Source of the DNA: Paragonimus westermani
Taxonomy: Eukaryota; Platyhelminthes; Trematoda; Plagiorchiida; Troglotrematidae
Direction of reading: 5' to 3'
Length of the DNA: 64,000 bases
Assembly (NCBI GenBank): GCA_008508345.1
Contig: QNGE01002401.1
Coordinates: forward strand, 52,008-116,007
Of this stretch, positions 46,348 through 56,725 are shown in pieces. Position numbers and translations under genes: made by a program. Positions within the stretch are counted from its first letter, which is position 1. Every line of letters begins with the position of its first letter. The notes under the pieces were generated by a model. It ran no database searches. It saw only the letters and a list, made by a program, of their open reading frames with translations, and was not told the DNA's origin.

Positions 46348-46476
46348 CTGCACACTGTAGGATCCTTGAGAAATGGGTGTTCGGGTTTCTACTCTTGACC
46401 GGTCTGGGTTCCAGCTATTTGAGCTTACCGAACCAAATGCACCTGGTTCGTCCTCATCAAACGGGTTGCCAGGCAT
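46348..46476 (-). CDS. SNAP29: SNAP29-like SNARE, first coding exon with NPF motif
   Basis: On the minus strand ATG at 46476-46474 opens MPGNPFDEDEPGAFGSVSSN, then SWNPDRSRVETRTPISQGSY and SVQ, and the donor is GTGCAG|GTTGGT. Phase 0 out matches the Qb exon at 36965. SNAP29 proteins begin with a short disordered segment carrying an Asn-Pro-Phe followed by acidic residues (NPFDEDE), which binds EHD-family proteins. That motif placed directly after the initiator Met is strong support for both the family and the start codon. The ORF runs on beyond the donor by chance (to 46174). The gene therefore spans more than 26 kb, with a first intron of about 9.4 kb. Confidence 0.9.
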
Positions 46477-46497
46477 AATGAAGCTAATTTGGATTAT

Positions 46498-46515
46498 TTA
46501 CCTGAAAGATGAAAA
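46498..46515 (-). promoter_or_regulatory. 3' splice acceptor 25 nt before the SNAP29 start
   Basis: On the minus strand TATTTTTTCATCTTTCAG ends at 46502, and only 25 nt (GTAAATAATCC...) separate it from the ATG at 46476. This is a strong acceptor. It could receive an upstream 5' UTR exon, or a trans-spliced leader, which flatworms add to many mRNAs with short 5' UTRs. Confidence 0.45.
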
Positions 46516-48917
46516 AATACGCGTCAAGCGATATTGTTCAACTGCGTATCCGGCGATTCCCCAAATACGTAAATAAACAAACTAGCAAAGTTCAAGTTGA
46601 ATATAGTCATAATGAAGGAGTGATGAGTGAGATAAAACATTAATTCTATGGACATTCGGTGAAGTATTTGGATACGAAATCCACTAAAAAAATACACCTG
46701 AACTCGACTTCTGTTGTCAACAGGTGGCGTTACACACGAGAATCTGTTGTTTATCGAAGTCAAAGAGATGGCGGAAAAATACCCAACACCATGAACCATC
46801 TAACCGCGCTCGCTAACTCGTTCAACAAACATAAACAGGTTTGTGTTTGTTTTACATTATTCTCGCAAATGTAAAGGTCACCAAGAAACGCAAATATGGC
46901 TTATTTGTCGACCACGATGACTACACAATTTGGATTTGCCCATTGTGTTATACCCCGATGTGTCCATCAGTGAACGGAAACGTTAAGGGCGGATGGCATA
47001 AAGAATTTCAGTACATACAACACAGCATCTCGAGTAGAAAGTCGGCTGTTGGCAAATGAGGCTCAATACGGAAGTCAATCATGTCTTGACAGTTCACGGG
47101 GACAGGCCACTGGGTTTATGCTCCAACCGCTATCCGTTCCTCAAAAATATGGACCTTCGTTGCTAACGTCGTTCTGACACTAAATACGGATGATCATGGC
47201 TGAACGCCGTTAACGGTTGTAACTAAATGAATAACCTGGAAAAAACTGGGGCTGTTAAACATGGATGGTGGTCATTAAAACTGTGGCCGGAACCGGTTGT
47301 TTTGTGTTTCACTGGTTTCTAACTTCAAGCCCATACTTTCCAGTTGTGTCGACTGATGAAATCATGAAAAGTATTTTAAAAAACGCCGTTGCACCTGTTA
47401 AACTTCAAAATTGCGCTTCGGCAGTATACTCTTATGACAGATTAGAGATAAAGCTTTACATGCACATATACAAGTTTATTGCGACTACAAACCGATGAGA
47501 CAAAGACACACGAAACTAGTCAACAAAGAAAACAAGATGATAGCAGTGGACGGGTAGAGTGACAGTCATGTAACGAGGTAGTCAGTAAGATGAAAGGGGC
47601 GAGTAATTGTGTGATTGTGTTCAACATCGTTGCATGACCGTGAGTGAAAACTGGACCATCCGACCGCTAGTCATCGTTCAATAGAAAGTGAACTGAACTG
47701 AGAATTCACTAAAGAGGAAAGTAAATCAGGTAAAAGACGATATTCGACAAGCGTCGAGTATGTAAAAATAACGCATTTCCCGGCAATGAGCTTGAGCCTA
47801 TTGGTTTGATGCCGACCGTAAAATGGTTTCAGGCCACTCTGTGGCATGGAAGGGGTATCTAGTGCGCCCGCTGATTGCAAAATTGCACAGCCATCCCTAA
47901 ACAGTAATAGCATTCTGAGAAGCAGTAATATACAGATATACAGTGAACCGATCACTTTGGATCGGCGGTGGGGTCCGGTGAGCATAGAAACAAAAAATAG
48001 TTCTGGCAAGCAATCGTTCGAGTGTGTAGCTGGATGTGTGGTAAGCTTGTCGAGTGTGTCCTCACGATCTTAAAGTCGAAATTCACTTGAATTCCTCTTC
48101 AAAAAATTTGTGGATCAGTGGTTACGTCTGTCGTAGGTGACACCACAGAACTTATGAAAAACGCCGATTGAACTCCTTTGATTCTGAATATAAAAGCAGC
48201 CGCGAATTGAGACGAAAACTTACGAGAAGACTGCATGTAGTGCATGAAGTTCATTTCCCTGGGCAAGCCGAAAATACGGAGTTCACATGTTTACCAGGAA
48301 ATAGCCGGGCACCGGTCCGTGGTTACAGTTGCCGTTGACAAGGTCATAGTGAGGACAAACGTGGGAAAGATGACTCATGAATCTGAAGTTTGTCGCGGTG
48401 ACTTGACAGATGAGCTGGGCATTTTGAGGAACAGTTTAACTGGCCTGATTCATTCGGTTTTGGATTACGATCGTGTGGCTAGTTATGACATTGCAGAAGA
48501 ATCGTCGTCGGAAGCCGAAATGATTGGAATTTGAAATGTTGGAACTGGGGACTTTCTTCCTCCAGCTCTTTTCAAATATGGTAGTGATACACTGTTGTCT
48601 GAATCGACCACACTCGTCCGTTCCATACAGTGGACTGAAGAGGTGTCTGTCGATAATTTCTGTTTTTAAGAACACCAGGAGATTATATGCCAGCCACAGA
48701 GGTATTAGATACGCCTCCACCGCATCCAAGCCGCATATGGGTCTTATAGTGAGGTGGCTTTTAAGACACGAGGGAACCAAATAAGAGAGGAACAAGCAGG
48801 TTTCCGATCTGATCGCTAGCATATAGACCTTACATTCACTCCGCGACAGATAAAACTTCGGCGCTCAATTTACCAGCCAACGGCCGTGCTATTTTTGACC
48901 AAAATACTGCTTTTGAC
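46516..48917. other. 5' flank of SNAP29, nothing firm
   Basis: Should contain the SNAP29 promoter, but no clear TATA or initiator is visible. Plus-strand frames at 46659-47059 contain IWICPLCYTPMC and later a WH pair, a Cys/His arrangement that did not resolve into a known domain. A frame at 48244-48534 is unassigned. Confidence 0.3.
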
Positions 48918-48950
48918 TCATCATCATCATCATCATCATCGTCATCATCA
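48918..48950 (-). repeat. (GAT)n microsatellite tail of RTE copy
   Basis: On the minus strand GATGATGACGATGATGATGA and onwards, immediately after GGTCAGGCTCATGGCTGTTTT. It is the 3' terminus of the minus-strand RTE copy. Confidence 0.8.
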
Positions 48951-49068
48951 AAACAGCCATGAGCCTGACCAAAATGTACTGTGGCTCGGGCTGCCGCTTA
49001 CCTCAACAGTGACGTGGAATATCTTAGAAGGAAAGAGTACTACGAAGGACAAAAAAGATTGATGAAGA

Positions 49069-49611
49069 CTAAATGGAAGAACTAGAAATGGTATGGATAC
49101 AGGTACGCCATTGACTGCGACACACCGCCATCTCGGATAGCGTCTCTAACCAACGGTTTGAGTGATCACGAGGACCCCATCCAGGCAGGCGATGCCTGCC
49201 CACTTTGCTCAATGGAGCAGTCAAAGTCTTCATATTTCCTGACCACGTTGTTGCTTGACCACCACGCGGTTTAACCCAATCGCTAGTGCCCTCAGTATAT
49301 AATGCCCGGTACGGTAAACGCTCAGCTGGCATACGGGGCACGTGACCCAACCATCGCAAGCTGTGCAACGTAACTATTTGACCAACTGATCGCGCATCCC
49401 GAACGTTCCGGAATACGCGCCGGCGAACTGCCGCATTGCTCACACGATCAGCACACTTAATGTCGGCCAAGTGGCGGAGACAACGATGGTCGAACACAGC
49501 AAGCCTGTTGATATCTTGCTTGCGAACAGGCCACGTTTCAGAACCATACAGCAAAATGGGGCTTTTGACTCGGCCATTCGATAGACAGTTGTGGGTGGCT
49601 GTCCACAGCAC
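49069..49611 (-). pseudogene. RTE-like non-LTR retrotransposon 3' end, minus strand
   Basis: Reads SPILLYGSETWPVRKQDINR, then LAVFDHRCLRHLADIKCADR, VSNAAVRRRVFRNV, LHSLRWLGHVPRMPAERLPY, VKPRGGQATTW, RHRLPGWGPRDHSNRWLETL and QWRTCIHTISSSS, ending at 49069. This is the same C-terminal region as the copy at 44730-45575, uninterrupted over 180 codons, so it looks younger. A 3' UTR of about 120 nt and the microsatellite tail at 48918-48950 follow. The copy is 5'-truncated at about 49611, where it abuts a head-to-head fragment on the plus strand. Confidence 0.88.
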
Positions 49612-50520
49612 TCTTCATGTCAGGTGGAATTCAACAGGGGTGTTCGACCTTCTCCGTCTTTTACAACCTTGTGATGGACGATATTCCATAAGGAACAGTC
49701 AGAGGTTGCGAAGAGATTCTGTCAAGTATCAGGCACACTGATATTGAATATGCCGACGATATTGCTTTACGTAGTTCTCCTGCAGCGAACATGCAGTTAA
49801 CTTATACGGTTGGTCTGTATGGTATGCAGTTTGCACCTTTGAAGTGTAAAATGTTGGTACAAAATTGAGTGAGCACTGACCGTCTAGTTATTATTGCAGG
49901 CAGACTGTTTACCACTGCCGATAGCCTCAAATACCTAGGTACTATCAAACTGCCAGCATGTAGCATTGCTAACGAGGCGTCTACGGGGATAGCGAAATCA
50001 CGTAGTACATTTTGCGATCTTCGCCCCCAGTGGTATCGCAAGGACCACCGATTCTCTTAGTGGGTGTTTATAATACGTGTACGTTCAGCTTTGCTTTCAG
50101 GATCCGAGTCCCCAGCCATCGGCGAAGATGCACACAAACTGTCACTATTCGACCGTCATGGTCGCCTTCAGTTAGCGGAAGCAAACTGATTGACTGTGTG
50201 AGTAGCGCGATAGTTCGTCGATATGGACTTGGAAGATGCGTAACTTCGCGTTCGATGAGCGGAGCAATGAAAATGCAGTTTTCGCTGGTTAGGTCACGTA
50301 CTTCGTATGCTGACAAACCACCTGTCGCGTCGCGGTTTTTATTCCACCTGGTGATAGACAAAAGAAATCACGAATTGGTCACATGATGACGTGGCCACAG
50401 ATAATGAAATTCATGATCACCCCGTCGAGCAAGGTAGGTGGGTGCCGTCTACCCGATCGGTAAGTTCGAGACCGCGGAAAACTTCTACTTGGAAACACTA
50501 GCTGACATGGCGTTGTATCG
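49612..50520 (+). pseudogene. RTE-like RT fragment with intact YADD, plus strand
   Basis: Starts with a degraded 'GVRQGC' region (STGVFDLLRL in one frame, QGCSTFSVFYNLVMDDIP in another), then EYADDIALRSSPAANMQ (the RT catalytic box YADD at 49749-49760), GLYGMQFAPLKCKMLVQN, ADSLKYLGTIKLPACSIANE and ASTGIAKSRSTFCDLRPQW. A weaker C-terminal segment follows, with FRWLGHVLRMLTNHLSRRGF near 50280-50340. Many stops and frame changes. It covers RT palm through C-terminus, so it is not simply the inverted 5' part of the adjacent minus-strand copy: their contents overlap. Confidence 0.78.
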
Positions 50521-53347
50521 CAGTTGATAGTAAACCTGTATACGCAAGTTTATTAACTCTTCTGTTCGATAAATCTTAACTGTCATTTGCTTCTTTTCTC
50601 CTCTATGCTCTATACATCTGTACCCATTCACTAATATACTCAAGACCAACGGCAGACCCGGCCGTGGTTAGACTCAAGACTAAGCATGGTGATGGCCAGT
50701 TTTTACGAATCCTGTAACAGACTGTTTCTCTGCACAGCATGATAGCACGGAGAACAGAAATTTGCAAATCCTAACAAACTGCAACAGAGTATGAAGATTA
50801 TACATTCTGACACAATTACAGTAGTGGTTCAATAAGCTGTACACAAACCCATAATCCAAAACAGAACAATCGCCTGATCCCGACGGGTTCCCAACAGATA
50901 CAATCTAGCATAAGCGGCTCAGCTGCCAGAATGAAAGCTGACACATCAGTGGAAAACAAGAAAACAGATGGCTACTTCTACGTGATTTAATTCAAGGATG
51001 ATTTCCCTGGATATGAAGGTAAAAGCACCTCTGGGCTTTTTAGAATCGGTGTGGGAATGCTGAAGCCTACCGTTAGACTCACAATTCGATACCGGAGGAA
51101 CAATGAGCTTCACAGGCGTATTAAGGACCACTGTGATACAACCCCGCCGACTTGCCTACCGGAAGCACCGATAGGATCTCACCACCTCCAGCAAGGCTGA
51201 TACAATAATAGTAGATTACCTGCTAAACTGATAATATTTCTTCAAGGGACTATGTTTTCAAGCAACAGATTGCTTTGTTAGAACGTTACATATTCTTCAA
51301 GAGCAACCTTTACTCCAAGAGAAAATGGCTAGATTACAGTCTTGTTCCAGAGGTATGGCCGAATACAACTACTGCAAACGGGCAGAAGGCCGCGCGGACT
51401 GAAGTAACCAAACAAAAGTATGAGCCGTGATACAGTATTGTAAGCTTTACTTGCATTCGCCTTGACGTTTATAAAGCTGAGGAGGACGTGCGAAACACGT
51501 TCCGAGGAATGGCTAATATAATGGGCGGTATTCGATGGCGAGAATGCACACTTCTAACTTGTCAATATCAAGCAGACTGACGTTCTGACTACTCTGCAAA
51601 ATTAAAGAATCAGGACAAAGTTGATGGTGAACCGATTTCTGATATCACCAACAAACAACACTAACTGAGGGGCAAATAAAAAGGGAAAGTTGTTAACAAG
51701 GGATTAAAAACAACGCTTCGTTTGCTCCAGTAGACAAGTGACACAGGACGCATAACAGCGATAACCAGAAAGCATCCGCAACCAGCATCCGAACTAGGTA
51801 ATCAGAGGATTGACGAGAGCTTGTTAATCTGCAGTCGCCGTGTACTTTGTCAAGTCAAACTGTCTGGACGGTCTGGTGGGCTTATTTGAACGAACCTACA
51901 GAGACTGGATGGCAATCACAGGAGGTTAGATGACCAGCTTCTAGCGTCTGGGGAAAAAACCACACCATGCGTAGCAACTGGTAGAGAGATGCCTGTTAAC
52001 AAAGTAGCGTGCGAATATAGGGCTGTTGGTTAATGTGACGAGTTTATCCATCAGAATAAAGGGTCAACGTCAGGACTACTGCCACCGAGAACACCATTTT
52101 GGCTCATAACTGTCGGAATATAGTTTGGGTCTACGAAGAAAATGTGTAGGAAGACTGACCAGGAAGAGAAAATGGGAGGAAGAATGAGGAAGTAAATTGA
52201 GACACATACTCTAACTGCCCACGCAAGGTCGAAAACGGGCAGACAAAAATGTTAGTAATAAGAGGGAAGATAACCACGCGTCCAGTCGGAGCAGAGGTGC
52301 TCCCTATCACCAGGGTCACTACTAACACGTCATGTTAGAATATAAGGTCGGTTAGCTCTTTCTCACCTTGACAGATACCTTAATAGAAAAGATGCCAGCA
52401 GGAAAATATCACAAGTTTACAGGGAGATGGTAAACATAACGTTTAATAGTCTGACCTATTGTTGTGTGACGAAAGGAAGGCAGGGATGGAAACTAGATTT
52501 GACAACGACGGAAAATGAGGTCGTCGGGAAGTTAAACAAAGAAGTATACGCATGAACGTATACGAATAGAGATAACTGTTTAAATGCCACAATGAACACA
52601 ATCAACGGTACAAGAGATCAAACGCCTATTCCAAGCGACAAGACACAGTTAACACGACAGACACTTTCGCAAAATACAAACTAGACAAGCATTACCTCAG
52701 TACACAAGCTAATTGACTTGAGTAGTTGTTTTTATTTGGCTCCCACCATTACGGCTAATTCTTGAACCACATTATCTTGCATGGAATTGTACCAAGGGTG
52801 ACTGGTCGACAGATAGCTGGAAAGTGACGCTCATCCGCTCTGTACACTAAGCATAATGCCAGTCCCCAGTATCTGTCCATTGAGTGTTACACGCATTGTT
52901 AAGAAAAACCTGTGATGCATGGGACAGCTAAAAATGAATACACGTCGTGCACTTTGAACCATGTCCGCCGTGACCTTTCAATAACGTAAAACGCATGAAT
53001 ACATACATTCCATATCCCGCGTACCACACACGTTCAATTATCTTGCACATCCCATTTCAGTATATACCGTTACTATACGCTTCGAACAGTTTCCTCCGAT
53101 CACAGCTGCGACCACCCACTGTTATTGAGAGTGGGTTGCCATACTATTGAAGCTGAAAATATGGGACGTATTACGAAAGCACGTATATGGTAACAGCCGC
53201 AACGAAACCAACGTACGTATGTCACGCATGAAACAGACAACTTATAAAAGTACAGCGACCTTGAAATACAATTTAAACGATTCAGTTCATGCTGTGTAAC
53301 GCGCAACCGAAACCAGCGAGCGCGCACGGATTGAATTTGAGTTGTGT
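50521..53347. other. Intergenic sequence, nothing recognised
   Basis: About 2.8 kb with only short frames and no motif recognised on either strand. Confidence 0.4.
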
Positions 53348-53580
53348 AACGGGGCGTGCTGCTGTGTTGTCGGTGCCGTTTTAACTGTCGTTTGTGTAAG
53401 TCGTGTGCATGGCTTACTGGGCCTTCGGCTCATGTTTGTTTGTATTGTTTCTCTTTTCAGAACTGTTGTTTGAACCCCTACTTTGGAAGAGCGTTGTCCC
53501 CTGGTGCGTCCACGTTGCCCGAGGTTTGGTCCGCAAAGTCACGGGCATCCAGAGTAGAGTCGGCTGGCCTGCATGTTACA
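53348..53580 (+). repeat. 233-bp repeat with intron-like GT...AG, copy 1
   Basis: Begins AACGGGGCGTGCTGCTGTGT and ends GGCTGGCCTGCATGTTACA. The same 233 bp occurs inverted at 63768-64000 with a few substitutions. Both copies contain GTAAGT followed about 60 nt later by a pyrimidine-rich (C/T)AG (53396-53460 here), like a mini-intron. Open frames in it (MLLCCRCRF...) are Cys-rich but match nothing I know. Confidence 0.85.
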
Positions 53581-53943
53581 GCTGTTATCCCGTAGACGGG
53601 TATCATCAATTGCCATGGCAGGGAAATGCCCCACAAAACGCGCTATGAAAGCGATAAATCATAGCGACCCCTCACACCGGAGTCGTCGAAGTTCAAGTGG
53701 ATTAACCGATTTCAGCGGTTCGTACACGGATTCGAGGCTGAGGGCCCAATCTACCAACATCCAGTCAGTTTGTTCGTCTCAATGTCCAGCGGTTTCACGT
53801 TGACCTGAAAAGCAGTCATTAAAAGCAGGGTGTAGCACCGCTCTTGGGGATTACAGAAAGTACCAAGAACAGAGTAAAATTATAATCTCGCAGAACAGAA
53901 TAAGTTACTAATCTAACGGTTTATTAAGTAGGGGAGAATCCAA
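53581..53943. other. Sequence after the 233-bp repeat, nothing recognised
   Basis: A 76-codon frame (53573-53803) runs out of the repeat. It is Ser/Arg-rich (HRSRRSSSGLTDFSGSYTD) with no known domain. Confidence 0.3.
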
Positions 53944-55080
53944 TTACACTTCGAGACGGTCCTTATAAGAGCAGCTAACAATCTCTAGTGGTAGGTCGTT
54001 CCAGTAGTTGATAACTTTGCAAGAGAAGAACTGTTCTCTTAGGAAGGTCCGGGGTCGAAGCTCATAGAGCTTCTTGTCGTGACCTCTTCGACTGTTATCA
54101 CTTACTAGGGTGGAGAATTGTTGCACGAGTCCTGTGCTAAAGAGAAAGTGTGTAAGAAATGAGTCGCTGCGGAGTCTACGAAACTCAAGTGGATGAAGAT
54201 CGAGAAATTCGAGGCGAGACTCGTAGGGGAGATGCTGTAAGCCAGTGACCATTTTGGTGGCTACTCGGTTGACACGTTTAATGGCGAGTATGTCCTTCTT
54301 CAAACCGGTGTAGACGACTTGATTGGCATACTCGAACAGTGGTCTTATGTAGACTCCGTAAAGCCTGCTTGCCCATCCAGGGGAAGGTTCGTTTTATCAT
54401 CCTAAGGGTTACAAAACCCCTTTTGACGGCTAGCTGATGATGATAAGATAAGGATAAACCAGACGACAGCCAGATCCTTGGGTCCTTTGAGGTCTACTTT
54501 CGTGATATCTGTTGCACTTTGTGCATCGTGTATCACAACTAGGTTCCCGCAGTCTCCTCCGAGTGACATGTGCGCACACTTGCTGTCGTTCAGAGGGAGA
54601 CTCCAATCATCTGATCGGCACTTAATCCGGTCAAGGTCAACATGCAATGCATTTGGATCACACGCAGTCCAGACTTATAAGTCGTCGGCATAAAGGATGG
54701 CGTTGCTAGAGATCAAATGGAGGAGATCATTGATGTAGACCAGAAACAACAATGGACCAATTACCGATCCTTGGGGAACTCCCACAGAGACTGGAGACGG
54801 AGACGAAAGGCCTGAACCGGTTTTTCTGTGGAAGTCCTGTTACCAAGAAAGGAGGTTATCCAGCGGAGAACTTCTCCTTGGATCCCATGTACTTCTGGTT
54901 TATGCACCAGGGGACCGTGTGGGACACGATCGAAGGCTTTGTCAAAGTCGAAGAAGTTGGCATCGGAGATGTGACCATTGAGAAACCCTTCATATGTGCG
55001 GAGATAGTGTGCTTCACCATTTTGATAGTGGATAATCCTATTCTTACCGCAAGTCCGTGGTGATAAGCGATAGTTAATTT
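53944..55080 (-). pseudogene. CR1/jockey-like non-LTR retrotransposon, RT to C-terminus (copy A)
   Basis: On the minus strand from about 55000: FFDFDKAFDRVPHGPLV (RT motif 'DxxKAFDxVxH'), [12 protein letters not shown], then [19 protein letters not shown] in an adjacent frame, AILYADDL with TAA directly after it (54675-54677), VDLDRIKCRSDDWSLPLND and KCAHMSLG. Then GVYIRPLFEYANQVVYTGLK and, after 54303, IKRVNRVATKMVTGLQHLPY, ESRLEFLDLHPLEFRRLRSD and FSCKVINYWNDLPLEIV, ending at 53944. This order is typical of CR1/jockey-group RTs. The catalytic YADD is intact but the frame is broken at least three times. Confidence 0.85.
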
Positions 55081-55089
55081 ATACGAAAA

Positions 55090-55580
55090 TCAGTTGCTCG
55101 AATCCTTCTTCGGACCGATTTCCGTGATACCTACTGTGCTTAATGCCCTATGAATCTCGAAAGCATTGCCAGAATCTCCACCAGGCTGCATGCGTCCGCA
55201 TTTATTTTCATTCATTGTGCACCTCGAGTCGTCTGAGCAATTCTTAAGTGCATCGCGATCAATATGTAGTGAGCTGAAATCATTAGCGTTCCATAGTTTT
55301 GTGTCACCAGCGTATAAAAGGGAGTCGCTGAGAACATTGTCCGGGAGGTGATTGACGTAGATAAGGAACAAAAGAGAACGAAACACTGACCCCTGAAGAA
55401 TCTCCTCAAAAATCGTAGAGGCTGACGGAAGGTCTTTTTCAGTTGCAGCCCTTGGGGTTCTACTAACAAGAAAAGAAGCAGTTCAACGAAAAATCTTGCC
55501 CAAGATGATATTGAAATCCAGGTGTTGCCCTAAGAGTCCACGTGGGACATTACCAGAAGTTTTGGCGACATCAAGAAGTG
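55090..55580 (-). pseudogene. CR1/jockey-like RT fragment (copy B), tandem to copy A
   Basis: The minus strand reads a degraded 'DFAKAFDxVPH' (LLDVAKTSGNVPRGLLGQHL), then FFRGQCFV and, in the next frame, FRSLLFLIYVNHLPDNVLSD, SLLYAGDTKLWNAND and MNENKCGRMQPGGDSGNAFE, ending PKKDSSN at 55090. The catalytic box is YAGD where YADD is expected. It repeats the RT motifs of copy A, so two 5'-truncated copies of related elements lie head to tail on the same strand. Confidence 0.78.
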
Positions 55581-55587
55581 CCGCATT

Positions 55588-55765
55588 CAAGTTTCGCTCT
55601 AATCCGAGTCGACCAGTAGTGCAAATTATTGTTACGATCGGGACTAGAACTCAGGACACGCTCTCGCGAAGCAGCTTCTGTAACCGCCGCGCCATTCACT
55701 TCACAGTAGGTACGACCAAATCTTCATATGTAAACGCCCGACCACCTTCGCTTGGGAGACGCAGC
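55588..55765 (-). repeat. tRNA-like SINE copy S3, minus orientation
   Basis: AAGTTTCGCTCTAATCCGAG, then AGTAGTGC, GATCGGGACTAGAACTC, CCGCGCCATTCACTTCACAG and GTACGACCAAATC follow, in the same order, the central part of S1 with many substitutions. It includes the complements of the box B and box A regions. It directly follows the start of CR1-like copy B. Confidence 0.7.
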
Positions 55766-55860
55766 ACCATTCACGTTAACTCCAGTCCATCCCCCCTCGG
55801 CTACTTCTCTCCATACGGAGATAGGATGAATCAGGGATATTTTGAGCTCTATTTTGCTTA

Positions 55861-56298
55861 CTGATTAGTAGTAAGGGATTTTGGCTTCTATATGGATTGG
55901 AAGTCACCCACAAATGAATCCAGCTATCACGTTCCTAAGGACTTTCTAGTCGGTCTCTTTCGAAAGGAGGCACCAGTGTCTCCTCTTGAGACAGCCGGGC
56001 AACCTCACCATTGCTCACAAGCCAATGTGTTTGAGCGTTCATATTTGATAATCGGTCGTGTCCAATGTGATGTGAATAGAGCAGTGGCGATCAGGGTTGC
56101 TGATGAATGCATGGCCGCAGTTCTAGTCCCGGTCGCGCATCCATCTGCACCACTGATCAACTTCAATGAGGGCGGATTTCGAGCCTGGTGGGTGCTCTGG
56201 AAACCGTCCGACTGCAAAGTCTCTGGGGCTGAGTAAGCTTTAATCAATTGTGGCTGATGTTCAGTACACATAGGAACCGAACCGCCTACAATCTGCTA
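55861..56298. repeat. tRNA-like SINE copy S4, foldback type
   Basis: 55861-55973 is the unit's 3' end in minus orientation (CTGATTAGTAGTAAGGGATT ... CTCTTTCGAAAGGAGGCACC), joined directly to a plus-orientation unit from 55974 (TGTCTCCTCTTGAGACAGCC, TTGAGCGTTC, GTGGCGATCAGGG, CCGCAGTTCTAGTCCCGGTC). The arms are inverted relative to each other as in the palindrome at 42336-43180, but a central part is missing. Confidence 0.7.
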
Positions 56299-56725
56299 GT
56301 AATCTGAATAGCGGTCAACCAGTTAATGGTTATTGTGGTTTCAAGTTGTAGACGATTACTAGTCGAGTCCTGATAGATTGTAGGTAACCGAATGGTTCAT
56401 GTGTGTTGTATGCATGCGATCGGGCAACCTGCTCATTGCTTACAAGCGAGAATAAATGAACGTTAACATTTGATGATACGGTCGTGCCTAATGTATGGTG
56501 ATTAGCGCATTGATCGACACGGTTGCCTCATGATTGGAATAGCCGGAGTTCAAACCACGGTCGTGGCAAGGATACGCACTAGTGATGAGCTCTGATGAGA
56601 GCTGAACTCGAGTCCGGTGTTTCTTTTCGAAAGTGGCCGGCCACAAATTATATGGGAGGGTGGCAGCTGCTACCAGTTGTGGGTGATGTTTAATCCGTAT
56701 GGAAACAAGACATCCTACTACTCAA
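56299..56725 (+). repeat. tRNA-like SINE copy S5, tandem to S4
   Basis: Starts GTAATCTGAATAGCGGTCAA right after the S4 unit's end, contains CGATCGGGCAACCTGCTCAT, TTAGCGCATTGATCGACACG, CCGGAGTTCAAACCACGGTC and ATGAGCTCTGATGAGAGC, and ends near CATCCTACTACTC. S4 and S5 are head to tail, showing that the roughly 430-bp unit can be tandem. Their 3' parts share GTGATGTT and ATGGAAAC, not present in S1 or S2, so they form a subfamily. Confidence 0.72.

Noticed and set aside
46659..47059. Cys-bearing frames (IWICPLCYTPMC) that might be the Cys-rich tail of a piggyBac-type transposase
   Set aside because: Spacing of Cys and His does not fit the known tail and there is no transposase core upstream.
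48918..48950. Independent microsatellite locus
   Set aside because: It directly follows the 3' end of an RTE-like copy and matches the tail of another copy.
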